Shown: piece after piece, positions 8,595-17,498 of the stretch
Layout of the letters: each line of letters opens with the position of its first letter
How positions within the stretch are numbered: the first letter of the stretch is position 1
Assembly: GCF_003950515.1 (NCBI RefSeq)
Contig: NZ_NGJS01000004.1
Coordinates: 62,001-126,000, forward strand
Direction: 5' to 3'
Source of the DNA: Vagococcus vulneris
Lineage (GTDB): Bacteria; Bacillota; Bacilli; Lactobacillales; Vagococcaceae
Length of the DNA: 64,000 nt
Program-made: the position numbers and the translations under genes
Notes under the pieces: generated by a model
Databases searched by the model: none
The model's input: only the letters and a program-made list of their open reading frames with translations
What the model was told of the DNA's origin: nothing

Positions 8595-9608
8595 ATGTTA
8601 AATTTAGGAATAATCGGAACTAATTGGATTACGCATCAATTTGTCGATGCAGCGATTGAAAGCGGGGAGTATCGATTAAAAGGAGTCTACTCACGACATG
8701 AGCGAAAAGCGTTTGATTTTGCCGAAAGGTATCCTAACTCTGAGGATATCATTTTTGGAACCGACTTAGACAGATTTTTAAGTTGCTCAGAGATAGATGT
8801 TGTGTATATTGCTTCTCCTAATAGTTTGCATTTTTCTCAAGCAAAAGCAGCGATTAAGGCTGGAAAACACGTGATAGTAGAAAAACCAATTGCAGCTACA
8901 CACCATGAATTAAAAGAGCTGATTCACTTAGCTGAAAAACACCATGTATTTATTTTTGAAGGTGCACGGCATATGCACGAACGAAATTTTCATAAAGTCA
9001 AAGAATTAACAAAAAACCATAGTAAATTGTTAGGCGCAAATTTAAACTTTATGAAGTATTCATCCCGTTATGATGCTTATTTAAATGGTGAAAATCCAAA
9101 TATTTTTTCAGCAAAATTTTCTGGTGGTGCATTGATGGATTTAGGAGTTTATTTAATTTATGCTGCTGTTGAATGGTTTGGTGCACCGGATGAAGTAAAA
9201 TATTTCGATCAAAAACTAACCTCAGGTGTTGATGTTATGGGGACGATGATTTTTAGATATCCGACTTTTGATATCACGATGATGACAGGAAAACATGCGG
9301 ATAGTTATCTACCGTCCGAAATATATTTGACAGATGGTACCATTCGATTAGATGCAGTCAACTCGATTAATCAAATAACCAGAGAAGTAAGGACATCTAC
9401 CGGGATTGAAAGCAAGGAACTCGCTGAAAATACGGATACTAATCCAATGATTGATGAAGCAAAAGCATTTAGCCGTGTAATAAATCATCCAGATAGTATC
9501 TCATCTAAGGCAGACTATAAACACTGGTTAGATGTTGCTTTGACTGTTCATGAAATAATGACGACAATCCGCAAACAAAATGGTATAGTGTTTGAAGCAG
9601 ATAAATAA
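8595..9608 (+). CDS. Gfo/Idh/MocA-family oxidoreductase
   Basis: NAD(P)-dependent oxidoreductase of 337 residues. The N-terminal Rossmann motif is LGIIGTNWITHQF. The dehydrogenase signature is EKPIAATHHE (about residues 96-105), with the usual lysine-proline pair, and the C-terminal half is the alpha/beta substrate domain (ALMDLGVYLIYAA). The substrate cannot be told; such proteins act on sugars, inositols or related compounds. It precedes the helicase gene by 23 bp with no terminator between, so the two are probably co-transcribed. Confidence 0.85.
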   Translation: MLNLGIIGTNWITHQFVDAAIESGEYRLKGVYSRHERKAFDFAERYPNSEDIIFGTDLDRFLSCSEIDVVYIASPNSLHFSQAKAAIKAGKHVIVEKPIAATHHELKELIHLAEKHHVFIFEGARHMHERNFHKVKELTKNHSKLLGANLNFMKYSSRYDAYLNGENPNIFSAKFSGGALMDLGVYLIYAAVEWFGAPDEVKYFDQKLTSGVDVMGTMIFRYPTFDITMMTGKHADSYLPSEIYLTDGTIRLDAVNSINQITREVRTSTGIESKELAENTDTNPMIDEAKAFSRVINHPDSISSKADYKHWLDVALTVHEIMTTIRKQNGIVFEADK

Positions 9609-9631
9609 ACCATGAAGTAAGGAAGAGATAG

Positions 9632-10921
9632 ATGATAAACCAACTACCAAAAGTCTGGCAAGAGTTGTGGCAGCAAGAGTCTTATGGAGAACCGACATTA
9701 ATTCAAGAAAAATTATTAGATCCATTAAATGAGGGAGAGTCAGTGCTGGGGATTTCACCAACAGGTTCTGGTAAAACAATAGCTTATTTATTACCTTTGC
9801 TAACTAAGGTAGTACAGGGTGATGGAAACCAATTGCTTGTATTACTACCATCTCAAGAACTGGCGTCACAAGTAGCAGAAGTTGCACGTACTTGGGCAAA
9901 ACCTTTGGGATTGAGAGTTCAGAGTATTATTGGTGGAGCTAACATAAAACGCCAAATAGAAGGTTTAAAAAAAAGACCTGAAATTGTTATAGGGACACCC
10001 GGTCGTGTACTAGAACTAATTAAAACAAAAAAGATAAAAGCACACTTAATTCACTCATTGGTTTTAGATGAAATTGATGACTTGGTTGCTGCTTCAGAGT
10101 ATAATTCGGCAAAAGGTGTGTTAAAAAGTGTTCAACGCGACACACAAATTGTCGGTATTTCGGCAACAGGTCAGGTCGTTGTACCAGAAATAAATCAAAT
10201 TTTTGATAAAGAGCCATTAATCATTGATGTCACTAATGAAGATGATACAAAGGGTAAAATCACGCATGCCTATATTTTAACTCCTAGTCGTAAGCGGAGT
10301 GACGTTTTACGACGCTTAGTGCACACATCAGATTTTAAGGCACTTGTTTTCTTTAATCAGTTGACTGAATTAGGCGCTGTGTCCGAGCGCATGGACTTTC
10401 TGGAAGTTACTCATGGGACATTAGCATCCGATCAACATCAAAGTGAGCGTAAGGCCGCAATTACTGATTTTGAAAAAAATCGTTTGCCATTATTGTTGAC
10501 GACAGACATTGGTGCTAGGGGGTTAGACTTTAGTTATCTACATTATGTTGTGCAATATGATGTGCCGATGGTAGCTGAAAATTACGTTCATCGTGCCGGC
10601 CGGGTTGGTCGTATGGGTAAAGACGGTATGGTTATCAGTCTAGTGAATGAGCGAGAGCTACGCAATCTTCGTCAGATTATGCGGGAAATAGGCCGCGATT
10701 TGGTTGAAGTATACGCGGCACATGGTGAAATCTTAACAGAGATGCCAGATGAAGCAGAGCCAAAAATTGCTGAAGCAAAGGATTCAAAAAAACCGAAAAA
10801 AGAAAAACCGATAAAAAAAGCTGTTGTAAAAACAGACCAAATAGCAGCGAAACCTAAAAAGAAAAAAAATCGCACGAAACGCAATAAAAATAAAGGCGTT
10901 CATTGGGAAAAAAATAATTAG
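9632..10921 (+). CDS. cshB: DEAD-box RNA helicase (CshB-like)
   Basis: ATP-dependent RNA helicase used in RNA unwinding at low temperature, ribosome assembly or mRNA decay. It has 429 residues: motif I SPTGSGKT with K48, PSQELA, GTPGR (121-125), motif II D146-E-I-D149 (DEID in place of DEAD), SAT, then the C-terminal RecA domain with TTDIGARGLDF and HRAGRVGRMGKDG. A lysine-rich tail of about 65 residues (EAKDSKKPKKEKP onward) is an RNA-binding extension. The symbol follows overall similarity to Bacillus/Listeria CshB; the exact paralog is an inference. GGAAG lies upstream of the ATG. Confidence 0.87.
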   Translation: MINQLPKVWQELWQQESYGEPTLIQEKLLDPLNEGESVLGISPTGSGKTIAYLLPLLTKVVQGDGNQLLVLLPSQELASQVAEVARTWAKPLGLRVQSIIGGANIKRQIEGLKKRPEIVIGTPGRVLELIKTKKIKAHLIHSLVLDEIDDLVAASEYNSAKGVLKSVQRDTQIVGISATGQVVVPEINQIFDKEPLIIDVTNEDDTKGKITHAYILTPSRKRSDVLRRLVHTSDFKALVFFNQLTELGAVSERMDFLEVTHGTLASDQHQSERKAAITDFEKNRLPLLLTTDIGARGLDFSYLHYVVQYDVPMVAENYVHRAGRVGRMGKDGMVISLVNERELRNLRQIMREIGRDLVEVYAAHGEILTEMPDEAEPKIAEAKDSKKPKKEKPIKKAVVKTDQIAAKPKKKKNRTKRNKNKGVHWEKNN

Positions 10922-10926
10922 TTGCA

Positions 10927-10961
10927 TAAAAAGAGATATCTAAATGATGTCTCTTTTTTCC
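10927..10961 (+). terminator. Terminator of the helicase gene
   Basis: AAAAAGAGATATC and the complementary GATGTCTCTTTTTT form a stem followed by a T run, seven nt past the stop. Confidence 0.85.
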
Positions 10962-11009
10962 TCTTTACAAGTGTTGCAATAAATGAGAAAATAAGACTGT
11001 CTTTTTTAA

Positions 11010-11081
11010 GTCCTCTTAGTTAAATGGATATAACACGACCCTCCTAAGGTTGAGTTGTAGGTTCGATTCCTACAGAGGACG
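11010..11081 (+). tRNA. tRNA-Arg (anticodon CCT)
   Basis: A cloverleaf can be folded. The acceptor GTCCTCT pairs with AGAGGAC, the anticodon stem CGACC/GGTTG encloses the loop CTCCTAA with anticodon CCT, and the T arm is TGTAG-GTTCGAT-CCTACA. The discriminator is G and no CCA is encoded. It reads the rare AGG codon. It lies between the helicase terminator and mprF and is followed by its own terminator. Confidence 0.95.
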
Positions 11082-11091
11082 TAGGATAAAT

Positions 11092-11136
11092 AAAAAAACA
11101 CTCTTGCTTAAAAGTGTAAGCAAGAGTGTTTTTTTT
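11092..11136. terminator. Bidirectional terminator, tRNA-Arg / mprF
   Basis: A 14-bp stem AACACTCTTGCTTA/TAAGCAAGAGTGTT has A and T runs on the two sides. It ends both the tRNA transcript and convergent mprF. Confidence 0.92.
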
Positions 11137-11137
11137 G

Positions 11138-13684
11138 TTAGTCATTATTTTTAACTGAACGATTATCATTTAACAATAGCGATAACATGACAAAGGCTAA
11201 GTAATTATGTTTTGAGTAGGCTGTGTAACGCGGTTTCCAAAATGATGCATACTTATCTTTATAAGCACGTAGGCCTTTAAATGAGTAGAAACGATTGCCG
11301 TATTTATAAATTAAGAAAGCAATCCGTTCTTCTACAAAACTGTATTTAGTGATGCCAACATTTGAGAAAGGGGCCATGCCCAAATTGAAAACTTGATAGT
11401 CTTCTGATTTTAATTGTTCAAAGAGTGAGATAAACAGATAGTCCATGATACCTGAAGGCGCATTATCACTATAGCGCATTAAGTCGATTGAGACTGTATC
11501 ATCTGTATATGTCGGCATAATATTAGCAAACGCGATAATAGCATCATCTTCATTTTTAACAATAAATATCGGATTACGCTGTATATAAGATTCTAAGTAA
11601 AAACCAAGTGAGAAGCCTTTTTCAGTTCGACCATCAAGCCAGCTGTCAGATACTGATTTTAATTGAGCCATTGTTTCGGCTGAAAATGGCGGATAAATCA
11701 TTTTAGAGGTACAGCCTGCTTTTGATACTTGATTTAACATTGAGCGCAGACTTTTTTTCTTTTTACCTGAAGTAGTAAATTCAGGCAGACGAACATAAGC
11801 GTCTTCCCCCATTTTAATGAAATCAAAACCAATCTCATGGAGCTGCAAAACGATTTTTTCAGATACTTCATAAAAGATAGGAGAATATCCAAATAAATCA
11901 CATTCTTGGATAAATTGAAATAATAAATTATTAAAGTCCGTTTTTTTGCCACTAGGGTCAGCCATAACGATACATTTATCTCGATAAATTGAGAATTGTA
12001 AATAAGCTGTATCTTCTTTATTTTTGTTTTGATAGAAATAAATGCGTTTATCTTTCAAAAAGACGAGTTCGCTATCAGTATTGCCACCATAATTCGTGAG
12101 TACATATAGCACACGATTTTCTTCAAAGTTGCTCCCGATTAAAATTCTTTTATTCTCAAAATAACGGAAAAGTAGCATCAAAAAAATAAAAATAATGATG
12201 ATCACGATTAGACCAGCGAACCAAAGCTTTTCTGAAGGGAATACGAAGAAACCGGGCGTTTTGATTGTATGATGGAATATATGATGTTTGAATGTTACAA
12301 AACCAACAATCAAGTATAAGATAGTTAGACTGAATACAAAGATTCCATCTTTGGTCATCATTTCCCAAGAATAAACAAGTTGTTTGCGATATAACTCCGG
12401 TTTGGCCAAATAAGCGAGTAAAAATAAAAAGGCGATAAAAATAATAAATGGCCAATAAAGGTACTTCCAAGCACTGTACATCATTGAAATGGCAAGTACT
12501 ACAAGGGTTGGTAAAAAAGCTCGTTCTATTTTACTTGATAGTCCTCGACCAACAGCAAAGAAGGCAAATGCCATAAATAATAGTGGGAACTTAGAAATGA
12601 CCGGCAAATAAAGTGGATCGACTTTCACGAGCCATTCGTAATCAATGAAAGCTCGAGGAATTGTTGCTGAAAGTCCCAACATAAAGCCAGTGAAATACAT
12701 CAAAAAGACAATTAGTTTTAATGACACTTGCGAAATGATTTTTGAGGGAATATGCTCGAAACGATCATCAAATTGTTGACCAAATGTTTTACCAAAACCA
12801 ATTAGACCGATAGCGAAAGGAATAATATAATAGAATAAGCGATAAAGAAGTATCCAAGCGACAACTTGATCTCTCGGAATACCGCTAGCAGCTAATCCTA
12901 AAATCATAAGAACGTCAAATGAGCCTAATTCTCCGGGAATCATCGAAATAATTCCGATAACTTGTGCAGCAATAAAAAGTGGTAAAACTTGCATAATAGA
13001 AAAATCTATCCCCATTAATTTACCGATTGCCATGAAGCTGAAGATAACACCTGTCCATTCTAAAAATGACGTCAAAATTAAACCTGTTCTGACTTTAGCA
13101 GTCATATTTCCGATATAAGCATCCTTTCGAAGAACAGATATTACAACAACTATGGGAAAATAGAGACCACCGACTAATAACCAGACCCAATATTTTTGGA
13201 CGTAATGTGCATTGTTGCTAGTAAAAGCAAAAATAAAAGCAGCAAAACTGTATATAGATAAACCAGACATTAATAAAAGCAGAACTTTGGATAATGCTTG
13301 GACAATGTCGCGATTGTGCTTGCCTTGTCCGTATATCTGTGAGCGCAGTCCCATACTGATTAAGCCGCCAAAACCAACTATATTATTCATTGTATTGATT
13401 AATAGACTGCTTTCAAAAAGATAACGCGGTTTGACTGTCGTATTAAGTAGTTTAGTCAGTATAATATCGTAGCCAATCATCGGCAATACTGCGATAAATC
13501 CGATTAAGGCCATACCAATAATGGCACCGATAGATAATGTGCTGAAGGTGTTACCTAGCTGATCTAGCGTAACTGTTTTTGCAATTGCATTTAATTCGTG
13601 CCCAACAATTAAAATAACTGATGCAATAAAGATAACTTTAAGAGAAGTTTGATATTTTTTGCCTAACTGTATTAATTTTTTCAT
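11138..13684 (-). CDS. mprF: Phosphatidylglycerol lysyltransferase / flippase MprF
   Basis: Transfers lysine (or another amino acid) from tRNA to phosphatidylglycerol and flips the product, giving resistance to cationic peptides. The 848-residue length matches the full two-part family: about 14 hydrophobic helices over residues 1-510 (flippase) and a C-terminal GNAT-like synthase domain (DUF2156), with EIGFDFIKMGEDAYVRLPEF and the late LMRYSDNAPSGIMDYLF segment. ATG 13684 is preceded by AAGGAGG; a 10-residue upstream extension is rejected. It works alongside the dlt operon at 49 kb to lower envelope negative charge. Confidence 0.95.
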   Translation of the reverse strand: MKKLIQLGKKYQTSLKVIFIASVILIVGHELNAIAKTVTLDQLGNTFSTLSIGAIIGMALIGFIAVLPMIGYDIILTKLLNTTVKPRYLFESSLLINTMNNIVGFGGLISMGLRSQIYGQGKHNRDIVQALSKVLLLLMSGLSIYSFAAFIFAFTSNNAHYVQKYWVWLLVGGLYFPIVVVISVLRKDAYIGNMTAKVRTGLILTSFLEWTGVIFSFMAIGKLMGIDFSIMQVLPLFIAAQVIGIISMIPGELGSFDVLMILGLAASGIPRDQVVAWILLYRLFYYIIPFAIGLIGFGKTFGQQFDDRFEHIPSKIISQVSLKLIVFLMYFTGFMLGLSATIPRAFIDYEWLVKVDPLYLPVISKFPLLFMAFAFFAVGRGLSSKIERAFLPTLVVLAISMMYSAWKYLYWPFIIFIAFLFLLAYLAKPELYRKQLVYSWEMMTKDGIFVFSLTILYLIVGFVTFKHHIFHHTIKTPGFFVFPSEKLWFAGLIVIIIIFIFLMLLFRYFENKRILIGSNFEENRVLYVLTNYGGNTDSELVFLKDKRIYFYQNKNKEDTAYLQFSIYRDKCIVMADPSGKKTDFNNLLFQFIQECDLFGYSPIFYEVSEKIVLQLHEIGFDFIKMGEDAYVRLPEFTTSGKKKKSLRSMLNQVSKAGCTSKMIYPPFSAETMAQLKSVSDSWLDGRTEKGFSLGFYLESYIQRNPIFIVKNEDDAIIAFANIMPTYTDDTVSIDLMRYSDNAPSGIMDYLFISLFEQLKSEDYQVFNLGMAPFSNVGITKYSFVEERIAFLIYKYGNRFYSFKGLRAYKDKYASFWKPRYTAYSKHNYLAFVMLSLLLNDNRSVKNND

Positions 13685-14024
13685 TGTATCCTCCTTACCA
13701 AGAAATACATACAAGACTATTATATAATAAATAGCTAGAAGAAAAAACTTGAATAAAAAAAGCTAATTAATAAAATGTTTTTTAGGATGAATAATACGAT
13801 TGTTCAGATTTTTTTATTTAATAAGATGGTTTCTGTTGAGTTTAAAATAGTAGATGTCCCTAAATATTTTAAAACGTTGCTTGTCGTATTATTTGAAAAT
13901 TTAGGCTAATGCAATGAGCTTATACATAAAGTGATGACAGTTTTATTTAAATAATTAGTTTTATAAATGAAATATATATAAAAAACCGAATCTATTGAAA
14001 AAATAGACTCGGTTTGAGGAGTGT
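13685..14024. promoter_or_regulatory. 340-bp region between mprF and pepS
   Basis: It holds the mprF ribosome site and, on the reverse strand, a TATAAT-type -10 (near 13720-13725) without a convincing -35. The remainder to about 13977 is AT-rich with no open frame of note. The last 45 bases are the pepS terminator. Confidence 0.4.
13978..14018 (-). terminator. Terminator of pepS
   Basis: AAACCGAATCTATT pairs with AATAGACTCGGTTT with one internal mismatch. A T run follows on the reverse strand. Confidence 0.85.
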
Positions 14025-15263
14025 TTAAGCCCACTCACCATTTCGGAAAATAGGAATGATTGTACCATCTTTTTTGATACCGTCAATATTCATTTTATTT
14101 GAACCAATCATGAAATCTACGTGAGTTTGGCTTCGGTTTAATCCAGCAGCTTCAAGTTCTTCATCAGTCATATCTGTGCCACCTTTAAGATTAAACGCAT
14201 AAGCAGAACCAAGTGCTAAATGATTAGAAGCATTTTCATCAAATAAGGTGTTGTAAAAAACGATACCTGATTGAGAAATAGGTGAGCTATCAGGTACTAA
14301 TGCAACTTCTCCTAGACTTTTAGCCCCATCATCAGTATCTAAAAGTTTTTTAAGAACATCTTCGCCTTTATCAGCTTTAACATCAATCACTTTTCCATCT
14401 TTAAAAGTAAAATGCATACCTTCAATTGTTGTTCCAGAGTAACTTAATGGTTTTGTACTTGAAACAGTACCATCGATACGTGTACGATCAGGTGCAGTAA
14501 AGACTTCTTCTGTCGGCATATTAGCAATGAAGGTTTCGCCACGGGCATTTTTACTACCAGCACCTTCCCATAGATGTCCTTCTGGTAATCCAATCAATAA
14601 ATCAGTTCCTGGTGCAGTATAATGAAGCAAATCAAATTGTTCTGCGTTTAATTCTTCAGCTTTTGATTGCAATAGTTTTTCGTGTGCGTACCAAGCATCA
14701 ATCGGATTGTCTTCATACATGCGTGTTGCTTTGAAAATAGCAGTCCATAGAGCATCCAATTGTTCTTCCTTCGTAGACAACTCAGGAAAAACTTTTGCAG
14801 CCCAATCTTGTCCGGCAGCGGCCACTACTAACCAACTGACTTTATTGGCTTGTGTTGCTTGGCGCAACGGCATAAGTGCTTTACCGTTGGCTTTTTGGAA
14901 TTCAGCAATCCGATGTCCATCTATACCTAAAAAAGCATCCGGGTTACTTGAAACTAAACTAATTCGGCTAGCTTCTTTGTCTAACCAATCGTGCATTTCA
15001 CTAATTCTGTGTTCTGGTACTGTTGTCAAAACTTCTTCATCAGCATGCAAAAAAGTTTGTCGAGAAACAAAGTCATCTCCCCATTGTGTAATGACTTGGC
15101 GGGCACCTAATCGATAAGCTTCTTCAACAATCAAACGTACTAAAGGTGCTTGTTCAACTTGTGCTTGAACCACAACGGTGTGTGATTTTTGTACATTAAT
15201 ACCTACTTTTGTAATCACTTGTGCATAGTTTTTCAAAAGAGAATCAAAATTTTCAATGGACAT
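14025..15263 (-). CDS. pepS: Aminopeptidase, M29 family (PepS/AmpS)
   Basis: Cytosolic metallo-aminopeptidase of the thermophilic M29 family, 412 residues, standard length. The C-terminal half carries the metal and catalytic region: IANMPTEEVFTAPDRTRIDG, then SNHLALGSAYAFN and RSQTHVDFMIGS, providing the expected glutamate, histidine and aspartate ligands. The likely role is trimming peptides for amino acid supply. It has its own terminator and is divergent from the TetR gene, with 236 bp between them. Confidence 0.93.
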   Translation of the reverse strand: MSIENFDSLLKNYAQVITKVGINVQKSHTVVVQAQVEQAPLVRLIVEEAYRLGARQVITQWGDDFVSRQTFLHADEEVLTTVPEHRISEMHDWLDKEASRISLVSSNPDAFLGIDGHRIAEFQKANGKALMPLRQATQANKVSWLVVAAAGQDWAAKVFPELSTKEEQLDALWTAIFKATRMYEDNPIDAWYAHEKLLQSKAEELNAEQFDLLHYTAPGTDLLIGLPEGHLWEGAGSKNARGETFIANMPTEEVFTAPDRTRIDGTVSSTKPLSYSGTTIEGMHFTFKDGKVIDVKADKGEDVLKKLLDTDDGAKSLGEVALVPDSSPISQSGIVFYNTLFDENASNHLALGSAYAFNLKGGTDMTDEELEAAGLNRSQTHVDFMIGSNKMNIDGIKKDGTIIPIFRNGEWA

Positions 15264-15422
15264 AAAAAAACCTCATTTCTATCTATTTAATGATAAATAA
15301 TTTTAGCATATTACTAGGAATCTATCAATTTTTAAATATATAGAACATATTTTTTATAACATTAACTTTTTGTAAAAAAAACAAAAATAATGACGGAATC
15401 TCTTTTTTTAATAGATAAATAA

Positions 15423-15468
15423 TGATACAATATCTCCAAGGTGGGGTAATAATTTTCACGAAATTATT
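15423..15468 (+). promoter_or_regulatory. Promoter and inverted-repeat operator upstream of the TetR gene
   Basis: An extended -10 element, TGATACAAT (15423-15431), is followed 16 nt later by the perfect inverted repeat AATAATTT-N5-AAATTATT (15448-15468). This would sit just after the transcription start, a usual place for autorepression. The sequence is observed; binding by the TetR protein is inferred. Confidence 0.5.
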
Positions 15469-15499
15469 TTCTGTCTGATTTTAAAGGGGGAAACTAAAA

Positions 15500-16072
15500 A
15501 TGGCAAGAAGAAAGACGATTACACGTGAGCATATCTTAGATGCAACATATCAAGTGATTTCGACTGAAGGGTTTTCAGGATTTACAGCGCGAAATATTGC
15601 AAATAAAATGAAAACTTCTACACAACCGATTTATCTTGAATTTAAAAACATGGAGGATCTAAGAGATGTGTTTTTAAAAGAGATCGAGAAAGATTTAAAT
15701 GATAACGTATTTTCAAAAGTGATCACGGGGGATCCTTTAATTGATTTATGCTTAAACTATGTAGACTTTGCAAAAAAAGAAAAAGTACTTTATCGTTCTT
15801 TATTTGTTGAAGATCATGAAGGTGGCAAGGGTCTTAATAAATATACGCATCGCTTGTATTTAGAAAAATTAAATTCATCAGATAAATATCGTGATTTTTC
15901 AGATGAGCAGAAAGAATCTTTATTTATCGCAATCTGGATTACAGTGACAGGATTAGCTTCCTTGATTTCATCTGAACGCATCCATCCAACTCAAGATGAA
16001 ATCAGTAAAATTATTACAGATTGTGTAACTTATAAACAATCTACTGATGAAAAAATTAAATTAACATTTTAA
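15500..16072 (+). CDS. TetR/AcrR-family transcriptional regulator
   Basis: One-component repressor of 190 residues. The N-terminal helix-turn-helix spans about residues 8-54 (ITREHILDATYQVISTEGFSGFTARNIANKMKTSTQPIYLEF), and the C-terminal helical ligand domain is unrecognised. AAAGGGGG precedes the ATG. No transporter or enzyme gene follows it on this strand, so its target is not evident; the divergent pepS or its own gene are the nearest options. An inverted repeat in its leader may be its operator. Confidence 0.87.
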   Translation: MARRKTITREHILDATYQVISTEGFSGFTARNIANKMKTSTQPIYLEFKNMEDLRDVFLKEIEKDLNDNVFSKVITGDPLIDLCLNYVDFAKKEKVLYRSLFVEDHEGGKGLNKYTHRLYLEKLNSSDKYRDFSDEQKESLFIAIWITVTGLASLISSERIHPTQDEISKIITDCVTYKQSTDEKIKLTF

Positions 16073-16078
16073 CTAAAT

Positions 16079-16120
16079 AAAAAATGGTTAACACCGAGGA
16101 GTGATAACCATTTTTTTTAT
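16079..16120. terminator. Bidirectional terminator, TetR gene / flavodoxin gene
   Basis: AAAAATGGTTA pairs with TAACCATTTTT, with T runs on both strands. The end overlaps the last codons of the convergent flavodoxin gene. Confidence 0.85.
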
Positions 16121-16566
16121 AGATTGTTATAGGTTTCAACTAATGATTCAGCAAAAGACTCTAAGGCAATAATATCTTCTTCTTCAGCAGCCAGTTCGAC
16201 CTTGACTGATTCGGCACCTTTAGTCGCACCAGTTTTTTCAAATGATGCGTCAAAGTCATCAACACATTTGCAGAAGTAGTCATAAAATGTATCGCCTGAA
16301 CCAACGACACCATATATTTTACCGTCTAGGTTAAGTTCCAATAAGTCCTCATGAAAGTCAATGATTTCATCAGGAAGATTTCCATCATCATATGTATAAC
16401 AAGCCACGACACAAATATCGGCATCCTCAAAATCAGCGGCATCTACCTGTGTACATTCTTCCATTTCAACATCAATGCTTAAGTTCTCCAGGGCTTCACA
16501 AACAACATCAGCAATTTCCTCTGTATTTCCTGTCAGACTGGCATAGACAATTTTAGCAAGTGTCAT
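16117..16566 (-). CDS. Flavodoxin
   Basis: FMN electron carrier of 149 residues. It has the phosphate-binding loop SLTGNTEEIA (residues 10-19), the FMN-stacking segments YTYDDGNLPDEI (58-69) and VVGSGDTFYDYFC, and a strongly acidic composition. It probably replaces ferredoxin in reductive reactions such as activation of radical enzymes. It stands alone, divergent from map. Confidence 0.9.
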   Translation of the reverse strand: MTLAKIVYASLTGNTEEIADVVCEALENLSIDVEMEECTQVDAADFEDADICVVACYTYDDGNLPDEIIDFHEDLLELNLDGKIYGVVGSGDTFYDYFCKCVDDFDASFEKTGATKGAESVKVELAAEEEDIIALESFAESLVETYNNL

Positions 16567-16668
16567 TTACACAAGCCTCCTTTTTTAAATCTATACAAGA
16601 TTATAACAGAAAGGACCAGAAAAACAATTATAATTAAATTGAAAAAACGGCGACTTTTTAATAAGATG

Positions 16669-16697
16669 TTGGAGACATAAACGGTTTATGATAAAAT
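16669..16697 (+). promoter_or_regulatory. Promoter of map
   Basis: -35 TTGGAG (16669-16674) and -10 TAAAAT (16692-16697) with 17-nt spacing, 39 nt upstream of the ATG. Confidence 0.6.
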
Positions 16698-16735
16698 AAG
16701 TGTGCTATGTGTATAGTTTGAGAGGAGAAATAATA

Positions 16736-17485
16736 ATGATTACATTAAAATCACCGCGTGAAATCGAAATGATGCGCGAATCTGGAGCTTTATTGGCAAG
16801 TGTCCATGAAGCATTACGAGACTTTATTAAACCAGGTATTACAAGTTGGGATATAGAAGTGTTTGTGCGCCACATGATTGAAGAAAATGGCGGAGTACCG
16901 GCACAAATCGGCTTTGAAGGCTATGAATACGCGACATGTTGTAGTATTAATGATGAAATATGTCACGGTTTTCCCCGCAAGACTAAATTAAAAGATGGCG
17001 ATTTAATCAAAGTTGACATGTGTATTGATTTAAAGGGTGCAATGAGCGATTCATGCTGGGCATATGTTGTAGGAAAATCAACTCCTGAAATTGATAAATT
17101 AATGGAGGTAACAAAAAAGGCTCTTTATCTAGGCATCGACCAAGCACAAGTGGGTAATCGCATCGGAGATATTGGCCATGCTATTCAAACTTATGTTGAG
17201 GGGGAAGAATTGAGTGTAGTTCGCGACTTTATCGGCCATGGTATCGGACCAACAATTCATGAAGCACCGTCTGTGCCTCATTACGGGGAAGCAGGTAAAG
17301 GGTTGCGTCTAAAAGAAGGAATGGTAATTACCATTGAGCCAATGGTCAATACTGGTACTTGGCAAATGAAAATGGATAATAATGGTTGGACTGCACGGAC
17401 AAAAGATGGTGGATTAAGTTGTCAATACGAACACACCATTGCAATCACCAAAGAAGGACCGCAAATTTTAACGATGCAGAAATAG
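16736..17485 (+). CDS. map: Methionine aminopeptidase type I
   Basis: Removes the initiator methionine from nascent proteins; cytosolic dinuclear metal enzyme. It has 249 residues. Metal ligands are recognisable in KVDMCIDLKGAMSDSCW (two aspartates), FIGHGIGPTIHEAP (histidine), TIEPMV (glutamate) and CQYEHTIAITKEG (glutamate). AGAGGAGA lies before ATG 16736; a 12-residue upstream extension starting at 16700 is out of range of any ribosome site. It is followed by the yihY-like gene after 13 bp. Confidence 0.97.
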   Translation: MITLKSPREIEMMRESGALLASVHEALRDFIKPGITSWDIEVFVRHMIEENGGVPAQIGFEGYEYATCCSINDEICHGFPRKTKLKDGDLIKVDMCIDLKGAMSDSCWAYVVGKSTPEIDKLMEVTKKALYLGIDQAQVGNRIGDIGHAIQTYVEGEELSVVRDFIGHGIGPTIHEAPSVPHYGEAGKGLRLKEGMVITIEPMVNTGTWQMKMDNNGWTARTKDGGLSCQYEHTIAITKEGPQILTMQK

Positions 17486-17498
17486 TTGAGGTAGTAAT

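Noticed and set aside
9632-10921. Inactive helicase because of DEID instead of DEAD
   Set aside because: The two acidic residues needed for catalysis are kept, and all other motifs are intact; D-E-x-D variants are common.
14707-15117. Forward frame of 136 codons opposite pepS
   Set aside because: It lies wholly inside the aminopeptidase gene, with no ribosome site and an atypical composition.
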